A program made the position numbers and the translations under genes. Under the pieces are notes generated by a model. That model did not search any database and was not told the DNA's origin. It was given only the letters and a program-made list of their open reading frames with translations. Positions 42,971 through 50,794 of a stretch of 51,624 nt of DNA are shown here, piece after piece (the stretch's first letter is position 1; each line of letters opens with the position of its first letter). Origin of the DNA: Betaproteobacteria bacterium (GTDB lineage Bacteria > Pseudomonadota > Gammaproteobacteria > Burkholderiales > Usitatibacteraceae); NCBI GenBank assembly GCA_016791265.1, contig JAEUMY010000016.1, positions 1 through 51,624 of the forward strand, in the 5' to 3' direction.

Positions 42971-45406
42971 CTACTCGGGCTTGAGACGTAATGTCCCGAT
43001 AGCATCCCGCTCATAGTCAGACCTTTGCGTCGTCATGGGCACTGACTGATTCTTCGACCAGGGCTCGGCAAAGTGTGCATACCAGGGCGATAGCGGATTG
43101 CCCGACTGCCCGGTCGAATGCATGAAGTGAGAGCGATCCAGGTCTGCCAGGTCATAAATTGCACGCAGGCTCGCGGCGTGACGGTTGGCGTACGGCATGG
43201 CGGCGTTGCCGATGCGGTTGGCAGCGGCATTGACCGTGTAGCCGTCGCCGCCAGTGGGTACGCGAATATTCGCGAGGCGCTCCAGCACAGGCACACCACC
43301 CAACGGCCGATGCTCGGAATGGGCGAAGTGCGCCTCACCCCAGCGCCATGCGGATTCGTCGGCGCCGAAACGCTTGTCGAGATCCGTCAAGGCCAGGGCA
43401 AGCGCCTGAGCGAGCAGCGACGCGCAGGACTCCTGTGCCGGCGTGTCGATGTTGTCGCACCAGCGCGACTGCGGCGTGCCGTCGGCACCGGACGCACCTT
43501 CAAGCACCGCTTTCATGAAACTCACTCGTGCCTCCCAGCCGTCGCGGAACAGCACGGGGCCCAGCTCGTCGGCGTACACCAGGCGCGTGAGTTCACGCCA
43601 CCAAGCCCAGTACACCAGCGGCTCCGCGCGATCCGCCGTGAGGTTTGCGTCCCATGCCTTCAGGCGCGCCTGCCAGGCTTTCGCGCGCGCCGATGCCTGC
43701 TCTGCAGCCAGCATGAGGGGTAGCAGTTCACGTGCGGACAACGACACCACATCCCCTTGAATATCGGCAAAGCTCCCCAGGTCATGCCGCGGGTTCGTCA
43801 CGATGCGTTCCCGGATTCGATCCGCGCGATGCGGCGTGGCCCAGTCGAACGCGATGTGATGCGAATATTCGCGAGGAACGATCTTGTGGTTGGCCGTCAC
43901 GACCATGCCCTCAGCAGGGTTGTAGGCCTGCGGCAATTCTTCAAAAGGAATGAACCCCTTCCAGTCGTAGCGCGCATCCCAGCCCAGCGCGGGTGCCAGC
44001 CCTTGCAGCGTGTTTTCTTTCGCGCGCACGGGGATGCGACCCGGTGCGATGAAGCCGATGTTGCCCTGCACGTCCGCGTAGACGAAGCTCTGCTGCGGGC
44101 CGTGGAACTCGCGGAGCGACTCGCGAAAGCCATTCCAATCGCGGGCGAACTGCAGGCGATGGCTGGCATTGGCCAATGCATCGTCAGGCAAGAGCGCCGT
44201 CCAACGGAAACTCAGCACGTGCCCCTTTGGCGCGGCGGTGCCTGCACTGGCGACGACATCGGAAATCACTGGTCCATTGCGCGTCTCGCGCACGTTGATC
44301 GTGACCGCCTCGCTGCCGCGAACTTTGATTTGTTCTTGCCGAATGCTGAATTTGCGCGAACCATCGGGTGCGACGTAGCTGGCTGAGTCCTTCTCGTCGA
44401 GCCTTTCCAGGTACAAGTCCTGCACATCCGGACCCGTGTTGGTCACGCCCCAGGCGATGTGGTCATTGCGCCCGAGCACGATGCTGGGCACGCCGGGAAA
44501 GGTTGCGCCGATCAGGTTCTCGCCGTTCACGCCGAGATGCGCGAAGTACCAGATGGCCGGTGCGGACAATCCCAGGTGCGGATCATTGGCCAGCAGCGGT
44601 TTGCCGGACGTCGAACGCGCCCCGGCTACGACCCAGTTGTTGGAACCCACCGCGTGCTCAGGCGCCGCAGGCACTGCCTGCGCCAGCTTGTCCGCGATCT
44701 CGCCTAAGTCCTCGGCAGCGGCATGAAGCGTCTTCAGCTCAGGCAACACGTTGAAGGCATCACCGCGATAGGGCGGCAGGAACTCCGCGATCTGCGTCGG
44801 CGACAAGCGCGACGACAACCTGAGGCGCAACAGTTCGCCGCGCCAGTTGCCAGACAGATCCCACTGCATCATCTTGCCCCAGGCGATGGAGTCGACCACA
44901 GACCACGGTTCCGGCGTGATGCCGAAGATCACGAATTCCGGCGGCAAGGGTCCTTTTCGGTTGGCCAAGAATGCATTGACCCCCGCTGCGTACCGTTCCA
45001 TACCGCGGCGCGCCTCCGGCGCAAGCACCTTCGAATTCTGCTCGGCAACGCGACGCATGCCCAGCGTGCGCATGAACTTGTCGATCTCCAGACCACGCTC
45101 GCCCACGACCTCTGCGACCCGGCCGGAGGCGATGCGCCGATTCATCTCCATTTGCCAGAGGCGATCCTGGGCATGTACATAGCCCAGCGCAAACCAGGCG
45201 TCATCCCAACTGCTCGCCTGAATGTGGGGCACGGCATGCGCATCGCGGACGACCTCAACCGGCCCTGCGAGACCGGCGAGTTTCACTTCGCCTTGGTAAC
45301 CAGGCAACGACTGCCGCAGATAGATCCATGCAGCGAGCAACACCAGCGCAACCAACACCAGAAGCGCCGCAAGAGAAAGACCGATTCGTCGTGCCCAGCG
45401 CTTCAT
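42971..45406 (-). CDS. penicillin-acylase family Ntn hydrolase
   Basis: An 811-residue N-terminal-nucleophile amidase made as a precursor and cut into two chains. The cleavage site is G254-S255 in HAVGSNNWVV, with S255 the nucleophile. Also seen are VRDAHAVPHI, GYVHAQDRLWQM, ANDPHLGLSAPAIWY and the C-terminal STGQSGNPLSPWY. An N-terminal hydrophobic segment (10-30) directs it to the periplasm. Family members cleave penicillins, cephalosporins, acyl-homoserine lactones or polyamine amides; which applies is not decidable. Two exact palindrome copies 599 bp apart are read as ANIR and EYS. Confidence 0.92.
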   Translation of the reverse strand: MKRWARRIGLSLAALLVLVALVLLAAWIYLRQSLPGYQGEVKLAGLAGPVEVVRDAHAVPHIQASSWDDAWFALGYVHAQDRLWQMEMNRRIASGRVAEVVGERGLEIDKFMRTLGMRRVAEQNSKVLAPEARRGMERYAAGVNAFLANRKGPLPPEFVIFGITPEPWSVVDSIAWGKMMQWDLSGNWRGELLRLRLSSRLSPTQIAEFLPPYRGDAFNVLPELKTLHAAAEDLGEIADKLAQAVPAAPEHAVGSNNWVVAGARSTSGKPLLANDPHLGLSAPAIWYFAHLGVNGENLIGATFPGVPSIVLGRNDHIAWGVTNTGPDVQDLYLERLDEKDSASYVAPDGSRKFSIRQEQIKVRGSEAVTINVRETRNGPVISDVVASAGTAAPKGHVLSFRWTALLPDDALANASHRLQFARDWNGFRESLREFHGPQQSFVYADVQGNIGFIAPGRIPVRAKENTLQGLAPALGWDARYDWKGFIPFEELPQAYNPAEGMVVTANHKIVPREYSHHIAFDWATPHRADRIRERIVTNPRHDLGSFADIQGDVVSLSARELLPLMLAAEQASARAKAWQARLKAWDANLTADRAEPLVYWAWWRELTRLVYADELGPVLFRDGWEARVSFMKAVLEGASGADGTPQSRWCDNIDTPAQESCASLLAQALALALTDLDKRFGADESAWRWGEAHFAHSEHRPLGGVPVLERLANIRVPTGGDGYTVNAAANRIGNAAMPYANRHAASLRAIYDLADLDRSHFMHSTGQSGNPLSPWYAHFAEPWSKNQSVPMTTQRSDYERDAIGTLRLKPE
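43262..43273. repeat. GCGAATATTCGC palindrome, copy 17
   Basis: Exact copy in the acylase gene, read as ANIR; flanks C/G. Confidence 0.9.
43861..43872. repeat. GCGAATATTCGC palindrome, copy 18
   Basis: Exact copy in the acylase gene, read as EYS; flanks T/G. Confidence 0.9.
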
Positions 45407-45422
45407 TGCAATTCCCGAGATG

Positions 45423-46508
45423 TCAGACGTTGAAACGGAAGTGCATCACATCGCCATCCTTGACGATGTACTCCTTGCCTTCCAATCGCATCTTGCCGGC
45501 CTCCTTGGCGCCCTGCTCACCCTTGAGCGCGACATAGTCGGCGTAGGCGATGGTCTCGGCACGAATGAAACCTTTCTCGAAGTCGGTGTGAATGACACCT
45601 GCGGCCTGCGGCGCGGTGGAACCCTTGCGGATGGTCCAGGCGCGCACTTCCTTTTCGCCAGCGGTGAAATAGGTTTCCAGTCCAAGCAGCGCGTACGCGG
45701 CGCGAATGAGGCGATCAAGACCTGGCTCTTCCAACCCCAGATCCTGCAGGAACGCGAGCTTGTCCTCGCCATCCAACTCCGCGATTTCAGCCTCGATCTT
45801 GGCGCAAATGGCGACCACGGGCGACTTCTCGGTCGCGGCGTGCGCGCGCACCTTGTCCAAGAGCGGGTTGTTCTCGAAGCCGCCTTCGATGACGTTGGCG
45901 ACATACAGAATCGGTTTCGCCGTGATGAAGCAGAGCGGCTTGATCAATGCTAGCTGATCAGCATCCAGCCCCATGCTGCGCACGGGCTTGCCCTCATTGA
46001 GATGGGCGAGCAGCGGCTCCAGAATGGCGACCAGCTTGATGGCTTCCTTATCGCCTGCGCGCGCGGTTTTCTGATGACGATGCAGCGCTTTCTCGGCGGA
46101 AGCCATGTCGGCCAGTGCCAGCTCCGTGTCGATGACGGCGATGTCTGACAGCGGATCGACTTTGCCCGCGACGTGAATCACGTTGGGATCATCGAAGCAA
46201 CGCACCACATGCGCGATGGCGTCCGTCTCGCGAATATTCGCAAGGAACTGGTTGCCGAGGCCTTCGCCTTTGGAGGCGCCTGCGACCAGCCCGGCGATAT
46301 CGACGAATTCGACAATGGCGGGAATCACCTTCTCCGGCTTGGCGATGTCAGCCAACGCGGTGAGACGCGGATCGGGCACTTCCACCACGCCAACATTGGG
46401 CTCGATGGTGCAGAACGGATAGTTCTCCGCCGCGATCCCCGCCTTGGTCAATGCATTGAACAGAGTGGACTTGCCGACATTGGGCAATCCGACGATGCCG
46501 CATTTCAT
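45423..46508 (-). CDS. ychF: redox-regulated ATPase YchF
   Basis: An Obg-family P-loop protein that prefers ATP and binds ribosomes. It has [18 protein letters not shown] (G1), the DIAGLV switch, an internal coiled coil, and a C-terminal TGS domain (about 278-361). Length 361. ATG overlaps the pth stop by 4 bp and has GGAAG upstream; pth-ychF is an ancient pair. The family-conserved [10 protein letters not shown] is encoded through an exact palindrome copy. Confidence 0.97.
   Translation of the reverse strand: MKCGIVGLPNVGKSTLFNALTKAGIAAENYPFCTIEPNVGVVEVPDPRLTALADIAKPEKVIPAIVEFVDIAGLVAGASKGEGLGNQFLANIRETDAIAHVVRCFDDPNVIHVAGKVDPLSDIAVIDTELALADMASAEKALHRHQKTARAGDKEAIKLVAILEPLLAHLNEGKPVRSMGLDADQLALIKPLCFITAKPILYVANVIEGGFENNPLLDKVRAHAATEKSPVVAICAKIEAEIAELDGEDKLAFLQDLGLEEPGLDRLIRAAYALLGLETYFTAGEKEVRAWTIRKGSTAPQAAGVIHTDFEKGFIRAETIAYADYVALKGEQGAKEAGKMRLEGKEYIVKDGDVMHFRFNV
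46230..46241. repeat. GCGAATATTCGC palindrome, copy 19
   Basis: Exact copy in ychF within the conserved LANIRETD, read as ANIR; flanks C/A. Confidence 0.9.
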
Positions 46509-47155
46509 TTTTTCGCTTCCTTTGCTTTGGGTTCCGCTGGGCCATTCTGCTTGGCCTGCTTCGAGTGCAGTTGCATCATGGCGCGCTCCATCTCGCCCGA
46601 AACGAGGAGGGGCGCCAGGTCAATGGTCTTCTTGAAGACCTCGTCAATCGATTCCGCTTCGTCCTTAGTCGGTGCGTGCAACACGTAGTCAACGACCTCC
46701 GGCGCGTCCGCGCCAAACTTGGCCGCGAACTCGCGCGGATGACCGATGCCGATGCGAAGCCGCCAGAAATTGGCATTCGCCAGTTGCGCCTGCATGCTCT
46801 TCAGCCCATTGTTGCCTGCCGTGCCGCCACCTTGCTTCAACTTGGCCCCGCCCGGTGGCAGATCCAACTCATCATGCACGGCGAGAATCTGTTCAACCGG
46901 AATGCGGTAGAACTGGGCCAGCGCCTGCACGGCCTTGCCGGTGAGGTTGTAGAACGTGTCGGCCTTCAACAAAAAAAAATCGCCGCCGCCGACTCTGGCG
47001 CGCGCGACGTGGCCGGAGAACTTGGACTCCTTGGCCCAACTCGCACCCAACGAGTCAGCAAACGCCTCCACCCAGCGGAAGCCGGCGTTGTGCCGCGTTT
47101 GCGAATATTCGCGTCCGGGATTGCCCAGACCGACGATGAGTCTGATGCCGCTCAT
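46505..47155 (-). CDS. pth: peptidyl-tRNA hydrolase
   Basis: Frees tRNA from peptidyl-tRNA dropped by ribosomes. The catalytic H22 is in TRHNAG, D95 in [10 protein letters not shown], and LIVGLGNPG opens the protein. At 216 residues it is longer than E. coli Pth because of a Lys/Ala-rich C-terminal tail. A run of nine T (minus strand, 46971-46979) encodes the DFFLLK stretch. The palindrome at 47101 encodes EYS of [12 protein letters not shown] without changing the length of the conserved region. Confidence 0.97.
   Translation of the reverse strand: MSGIRLIVGLGNPGREYSQTRHNAGFRWVEAFADSLGASWAKESKFSGHVARARVGGGDFFLLKADTFYNLTGKAVQALAQFYRIPVEQILAVHDELDLPPGGAKLKQGGGTAGNNGLKSMQAQLANANFWRLRIGIGHPREFAAKFGADAPEVVDYVLHAPTKDEAESIDEVFKKTIDLAPLLVSGEMERAMMQLHSKQAKQNGPAEPKAKEAKK
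47101..47112. repeat. GCGAATATTCGC palindrome, copy 20
   Basis: Exact copy in pth, 12 bp from the catalytic His codon region, read as EYS; flanks T/G. Confidence 0.9.
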
Positions 47156-47181
47156 GGCGTGTACGTGAGGGTCTTGGAAAG

Positions 47182-47209
47182 AAAAATGCCCGTCGGCAAG
47201 ACGGGCATT
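47182..47209 (-). terminator. intrinsic terminator after rplY
   Basis: Ten-bp stem AATGCCCGTC/GACGGGCATT with a 5-nt loop, ending on the minus strand in a T5 run. It lies 25 bp past the rplY stop and before pth. Confidence 0.85.
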
Positions 47210-47233
47210 CTCCGTTCAGGCATGGACCGGAAA

Positions 47234-47923
47234 TTACTTCTTGTCCTTGCCGGCAGCCTTCTCGTCCTTCTTGGGCGGCTCGTCCTTGGCCTTCTGGTTG
47301 GCGGCCGGGACATCGGCGGCGGACACCGCCGGCTTGGCCTCTTCTTCCGCGGCCACGGCGCGCGGAATGACGATGGTGGCAACCGTCGGGTTCTCACCAC
47401 GATGCGTCACGGCGGTGACACCGGCGGGCAACTTCAATTCGCCCACGTGGATGGAGTGGCCGGCGGCCAGATCCTTCAGGTCCACCTCGATGAATTCGGG
47501 CAGGTCCTTCGGCAGGCAAGAAATGTCGAGCTCATTCAACACGTGCGACACGAGGCCGCCGGAGGTCTTCACGCCCGGGGCGATGTCGGCGTTCACGAAG
47601 TGCAGCGGCACCTTCATGTGAATCTTCTTGTCGGCGGCGACGCGCTGGAAGTCGACGTGCAGCACGTTCTGCTTGAACGGATGCATCTGGAAGTCGCGCA
47701 GCAGAACCTGCTGGGTCTTGCCCTCGATTTCCATGTCCAGGATGGACGCGTGGAACGCTTCCTGACGAAGCTTGTGATACAGGTCGTTGTGGTCCAGCTC
47801 GATGTTGTCGGCTGGTTGGCTGCCGCCGTAGACGATGCCGGGCACCTTGTCAGCACGACGCAGGCGGCGGCTCGCACCCGTTCCCTGCACGCCGCGCTTG
47901 TCGGCTTTGATTGCGATTTTCAT
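47234..47923 (-). CDS. rplY: 50S ribosomal protein L25 (Ctc form)
   Basis: Protein bL25, which binds 5S rRNA. At 229 residues it is the long Ctc form with an N-terminal L25 domain (about 1-95) and a C-terminal TL5 domain, then an Ala/Lys/Glu-rich tail. The ATG has GGAG seven bases upstream; longer in-frame starts run back into prs. It follows prs after a hairpin at 47970-47991, and its own leader holds a second stem (47940-47963). Confidence 0.96.
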   Translation of the reverse strand: MKIAIKADKRGVQGTGASRRLRRADKVPGIVYGGSQPADNIELDHNDLYHKLRQEAFHASILDMEIEGKTQQVLLRDFQMHPFKQNVLHVDFQRVAADKKIHMKVPLHFVNADIAPGVKTSGGLVSHVLNELDISCLPKDLPEFIEVDLKDLAAGHSIHVGELKLPAGVTAVTHRGENPTVATIVIPRAVAAEEEAKPAVSAADVPAANQKAKDEPPKKDEKAAGKDKK

Positions 47924-47939
47924 GATGGACTCCAATTGA

Positions 47940-47963
47940 GGGCGATTCGCGACCAAATCGCCC
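47940..47963 (-). promoter_or_regulatory. stem-loop in the rplY leader
   Basis: GGGCGATT and AATCGCCC pair over 8 bp with an 8-nt loop, 16 bp before the rplY ATG. No T run, so not a terminator; a possible L25 autoregulation or mRNA-stability element. Confidence 0.4.
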
Positions 47964-47969
47964 GTTGCT

Positions 47970-47991
47970 AAAAAACGGAACTCGCGTTCCG
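47970..47991 (-). terminator. terminator-like hairpin after prs
   Basis: CGGAAC/GTTCCG with a 4-nt loop followed by T6 on the minus strand, immediately past the prs stop. The short stem suggests partial readthrough into rplY. Confidence 0.65.
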
Positions 47992-47993
47992 CG

Positions 47994-48944
47994 CTACTCC
48001 GTGAAGAGCGAGCTGACTGACCCGCCTTCACTGATTCTTCTGATCGTTTCACCCAGCAGTTCGGCCGAGCCGATCTGGCGGATTCTCTTGCACTGCTTCG
48101 CCGCATCGTTGAGCGGGATGGTGTCCGTCACCACCAGCTCGTCCAGCGCCGAGACCGAAATTCTGTCGACCGCCGGTCCGGACAGCACGGGATGGGTGCA
48201 ATACGCCAGCACCTTCACCGCGCCATGTTCCTTCAGGGCCTTGGCCGCCTCGCACAGCGTGCCTGCCGTGTCGACCATGTCATCCATGATCACGCACGAC
48301 CGCCCGTTCACGTCACCGATGATGTTCATCACCGTGGAGACGTTGGCCCGCGGGCGGCGCTTGTCGATGATCGCGAGATCCGCATCCAGCCGCTTGGCCA
48401 GCGCCCTGGCCCGTACCACGCCACCCACATCGGGTGACACAACGATCAAATCGTCGCTGTTGTGCTTCCACACGTCCGCCAGCAGAATCGGCGCCGCGTA
48501 AATATTGTCCACCGGGATGTCGAAAAATCCCTGAATCTGGTCCGCATGCAGATCCATGGTCAGGATCCGGTTCACGCCGGCCACTTGCAACATGTTGGCC
48601 ACCACCTTGGCCGAGATCGCGACGCGCGCGCTGCGCGGGCGGCGATCCTGCCGGGCATAGCCGAAATACGGAATCACGGCGGTGATGCGAGCCGCGGATG
48701 AGCGTTTCAGCGCGTCGATCATGATCATCAGCTCCATCAGATGATCATTGGTCGGCGCGCAGGTGGACTGGATCACGTAGCAATCCTTGCCTCGCACGTT
48801 CTCCATCAACTCGACCATGACTTCGCCGTCGCTGAACTTGGAGACGGTCGCGCGACCGAGCTGGGTGCCGAGATTCTTGGCCACGGCTTGCGCCAGCTTC
48901 GGGTTGGCGGTGCCGGTGAACACCATCAGGTTGTCGAAGGCCAT
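47994..48944 (-). CDS. prs: ribose-phosphate pyrophosphokinase
   Basis: Makes PRPP, used by TrpD here and in nucleotide and histidine synthesis. It has [11 protein letters not shown], the PRPP loop [13 protein letters not shown], and [20 protein letters not shown]. The start [17 protein letters not shown] has GGGAAG seven bases upstream. Length 316. It lies behind the tRNA-Gln terminator, so it probably has its own promoter in 48945-49021, though no good -35/-10 pair was seen. Confidence 0.97.
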   Translation of the reverse strand: MAFDNLMVFTGTANPKLAQAVAKNLGTQLGRATVSKFSDGEVMVELMENVRGKDCYVIQSTCAPTNDHLMELMIMIDALKRSSAARITAVIPYFGYARQDRRPRSARVAISAKVVANMLQVAGVNRILTMDLHADQIQGFFDIPVDNIYAAPILLADVWKHNSDDLIVVSPDVGGVVRARALAKRLDADLAIIDKRRPRANVSTVMNIIGDVNGRSCVIMDDMVDTAGTLCEAAKALKEHGAVKVLAYCTHPVLSGPAVDRISVSALDELVVTDTIPLNDAAKQCKRIRQIGSAELLGETIRRISEGGSVSSLFTE

Positions 48945-49021
48945 GCGTGTCTTCCCTGCTTGTCTTCTTGCACCGCGACCGAATTCGCGCTTCACGAACT
49001 CGCGCCTCAATCTCGCGCTTC

Positions 49022-49048
49022 AAAAAAAGCCGCAGCTCTCGCCGCGGC
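49022..49048 (-). terminator. intrinsic terminator after tRNA-Gln
   Basis: Eight-bp stem GCCGCGGC/GCTGCGGC (one G-U pair) with a GAGA loop, then T7 on the minus strand. Confidence 0.8.
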
Positions 49049-49118
49049 CTCGCATCCTGCCACCTGGTTCAATCGACCCGCTTGTTACGTCATTTGCCGC
49101 ATCGCTTGCTGCATCAAC

Positions 49119-49195
49119 TGGCAGGGGAGGAAGGATTCGAACCCTCGTATGTCGGAATCAAAATCCGATGCCTTAACCAACTTGGCGACTCCCCT
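49119..49195 (-). tRNA. tRNA-Gln (anticodon TTG)
   Basis: 77-nt cloverleaf on the minus strand: acceptor AGGGGAG/CTCCCCT with G73 and encoded CCA, anticodon stem TCGGA/TCCGA with loop TTTTGAT (anticodon TTG). It lies 17 bp after ispE, the usual betaproteobacterial ispE-tRNAGln-prs order. Confidence 0.96.
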
Positions 49196-49212
49196 AAAAC
49201 CTTGCTGCACCT

Positions 49213-50166
49213 TCACACCCGGGTGGCCCACTCCTCCCCATGCAGGGGATGTTGATTCAGCCCGCGTGCCACAAAACTTTTCATTCCCGACGGCAGTGCC
49301 TGCTGCGCCGTCCTGGCCTGCTCCTCGGTATCGAAGAGCGCAAAGACACACGCACCGGAACCACTCATTCTCGCGCCGGAAATTCCCCCGCCTTGACCAA
49401 ACCAAGACTCTCGACTCACCTGATCCAGCGCGGCGAGATGCTCGGTGACTTCCGGGACCAGCCTGCAAGCCACCGGCTGCAGGTCATTCCGCTGCGCCGC
49501 AAGGAACTGCTTTTGCGCCGCCGCAAGTCCGCGTAAACCCCCTGCGGGAAAGCTCGCCATTTTGAGGGCTGGCGAGTTTCTTGTCAATTCCGGGTCCCTG
49601 AAGATCATTGGCGTGGGCACCCCCCGTGGGGGCATGACGAGTAGCGCAAAAAATGATTCCACATCAACAGGTTGCAGTATCTCGCCCACCCCTTCGGCCC
49701 ATGCTGAATGGCCATGCACAAAGACCGGAACATCCGCACCGAGCCGAAGGCCCAGCGTCGCCAACCGATCTCGCGGCCAGTGCAGACCCCACAACCGGTG
49801 CAGCGCGAGAAGCGTACTGGCGGCATCCGAGCTGCCGCCCCCGAGTCCGCCACCCATCGGCAGACGCTTCTCGATGCGAATATTCGCACCAAGGGTCGTG
49901 CCCGCCTCCTGCTGCAGCATTCGCGCGGCGCGCATGACGAGATCATCCGCTTCGGCGACTTCATCGGCATAACCCAGCGCGATCCGGCTGAACTGCCCAT
50001 CTGCCCGCACGGAAATCGTGAGCTGATCCGCCAGATCAATGAAAACGAACAACGTCTGCAGCAGATGGTAGCCGTCAGCCCGCCGTCCCGTGACGTGCAG
50101 AAAAAGGTTGAGTTTGGCCGGCGCGGGCACAGTGATGCCTTGAGCACTCAATTGCGCGGCTCCCAT
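49213..50166 (-). CDS. ispE: 4-diphosphocytidyl-2-C-methyl-D-erythritol kinase
   Basis: A GHMP kinase of the MEP isoprenoid pathway. It has PAPAKLNLFLHVTGRRADGYH, the ATP loop LPMGGGLGGGSSDAA (residues 102-116), and the C-terminal GARMSGSGACVF. Length 317. It overlaps the lolB end by 19 bp. An exact palindrome copy at 49876 encodes ANIR just before the ATP loop. Confidence 0.96.
   Translation of the reverse strand: MGAAQLSAQGITVPAPAKLNLFLHVTGRRADGYHLLQTLFVFIDLADQLTISVRADGQFSRIALGYADEVAEADDLVMRAARMLQQEAGTTLGANIRIEKRLPMGGGLGGGSSDAASTLLALHRLWGLHWPRDRLATLGLRLGADVPVFVHGHSAWAEGVGEILQPVDVESFFALLVMPPRGVPTPMIFRDPELTRNSPALKMASFPAGGLRGLAAAQKQFLAAQRNDLQPVACRLVPEVTEHLAALDQVSRESWFGQGGGISGARMSGSGACVFALFDTEEQARTAQQALPSGMKSFVARGLNQHPLHGEEWATRV
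49876..49887. repeat. GCGAATATTCGC palindrome, copy 21
   Basis: Exact copy in ispE, read as ANIR, 9 bp from the ATP-loop code; flanks T/A. Confidence 0.9.
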
Positions 50167-50789
50167 TCGTCGATGACCAGCCGCAGCGTGACCTCCGCCC
50201 GCCGGGCAACGATGCGCTTTGCCACCGGCATTGCGGCCGCCAGGGGAAATTCTTCGATTCGAATGTCCCAGCCGTCATGCTGAAAGGCAGAGCCGGTTTG
50301 GCCGCGAACGCCTTCGCGCGGCTGGGCTTCAAGTCCCTGAATCCACCAGCCAAGTGCTGCCAGCGGTACCGGCGTGCCAAGCGTGTCAACAATCAGGCTT
50401 TCCAGATCGACGGCGGTCGTCTCCCGGTCAGACGATCTCAACCGGGCCACGCCATCCGCTTCCTTCCACAGTCGTGCGACGGTCGAACCGAGCGGCGAAG
50501 TCAGCGTCACAGACTCGAGCACGGGCGTTCGCTCCCAGCGAAGCCCCGCGATCTCGACCCGCTGGCCGTCGCGCACACTGAGGCGTCCGGACAAGGAGAA
50601 GAACTCGTGGCCCGGTCCGACCGCAAGCCGGGTCGCGATTGGCGTGGTGTCGGCAGGGCGCAATCCGGCGCAGGCTGTCAGGGCCGCCGCGCACAGAAGC
50701 AGCCCCAGGCATCTCAGCCATCGACGACCGCCGAGCCGCCCGCATGCGCTCACCGGGGAGCGCAAGCACAGCGTGGCGGCATGCCGCAC
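50148..50789 (-). CDS. lolB: outer-membrane lipoprotein receptor LolB
   Basis: Receives lipoproteins from LolA and inserts them into the outer membrane. It has a signal with lipobox LTAC, then HEFFSLSGRLSVRDGQ and the LolB pattern of short beta strands with a conserved WWIQG. The GTG start at 50789 lies 5 bp after the TPR gene. Length 213. lolB-ispE is a widely conserved pair. Confidence 0.93.
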   Translation of the reverse strand: MRHAATLCLRSPVSACGRLGGRRWLRCLGLLLCAAALTACAGLRPADTTPIATRLAVGPGHEFFSLSGRLSVRDGQRVEIAGLRWERTPVLESVTLTSPLGSTVARLWKEADGVARLRSSDRETTAVDLESLIVDTLGTPVPLAALGWWIQGLEAQPREGVRGQTGSAFQHDGWDIRIEEFPLAAAMPVAKRIVARRAEVTLRLVIDEWEPRN

Positions 50790-50794
50790 TGCAA

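Noticed and set aside
1922..49887. The repeated palindrome as a CRISPR array
   Set aside because: Copies are 300 bp to 8 kb apart, lie inside genes, and have no uniform spacers.
1922..49887. The repeated palindrome as REP/BIME or protein-inserting palindromic elements
   Set aside because: REP elements are extragenic and larger; the copies here are intragenic, only 12-14 bp, and do not lengthen conserved proteins such as YchF or Pth.
1922..49887. The repeated palindrome as a known DNA uptake sequence
   Set aside because: Known uptake sequences (Neisseria GCCGTCTGAA, Haemophilus AAGTGCGGT) are asymmetric and differ in sequence.
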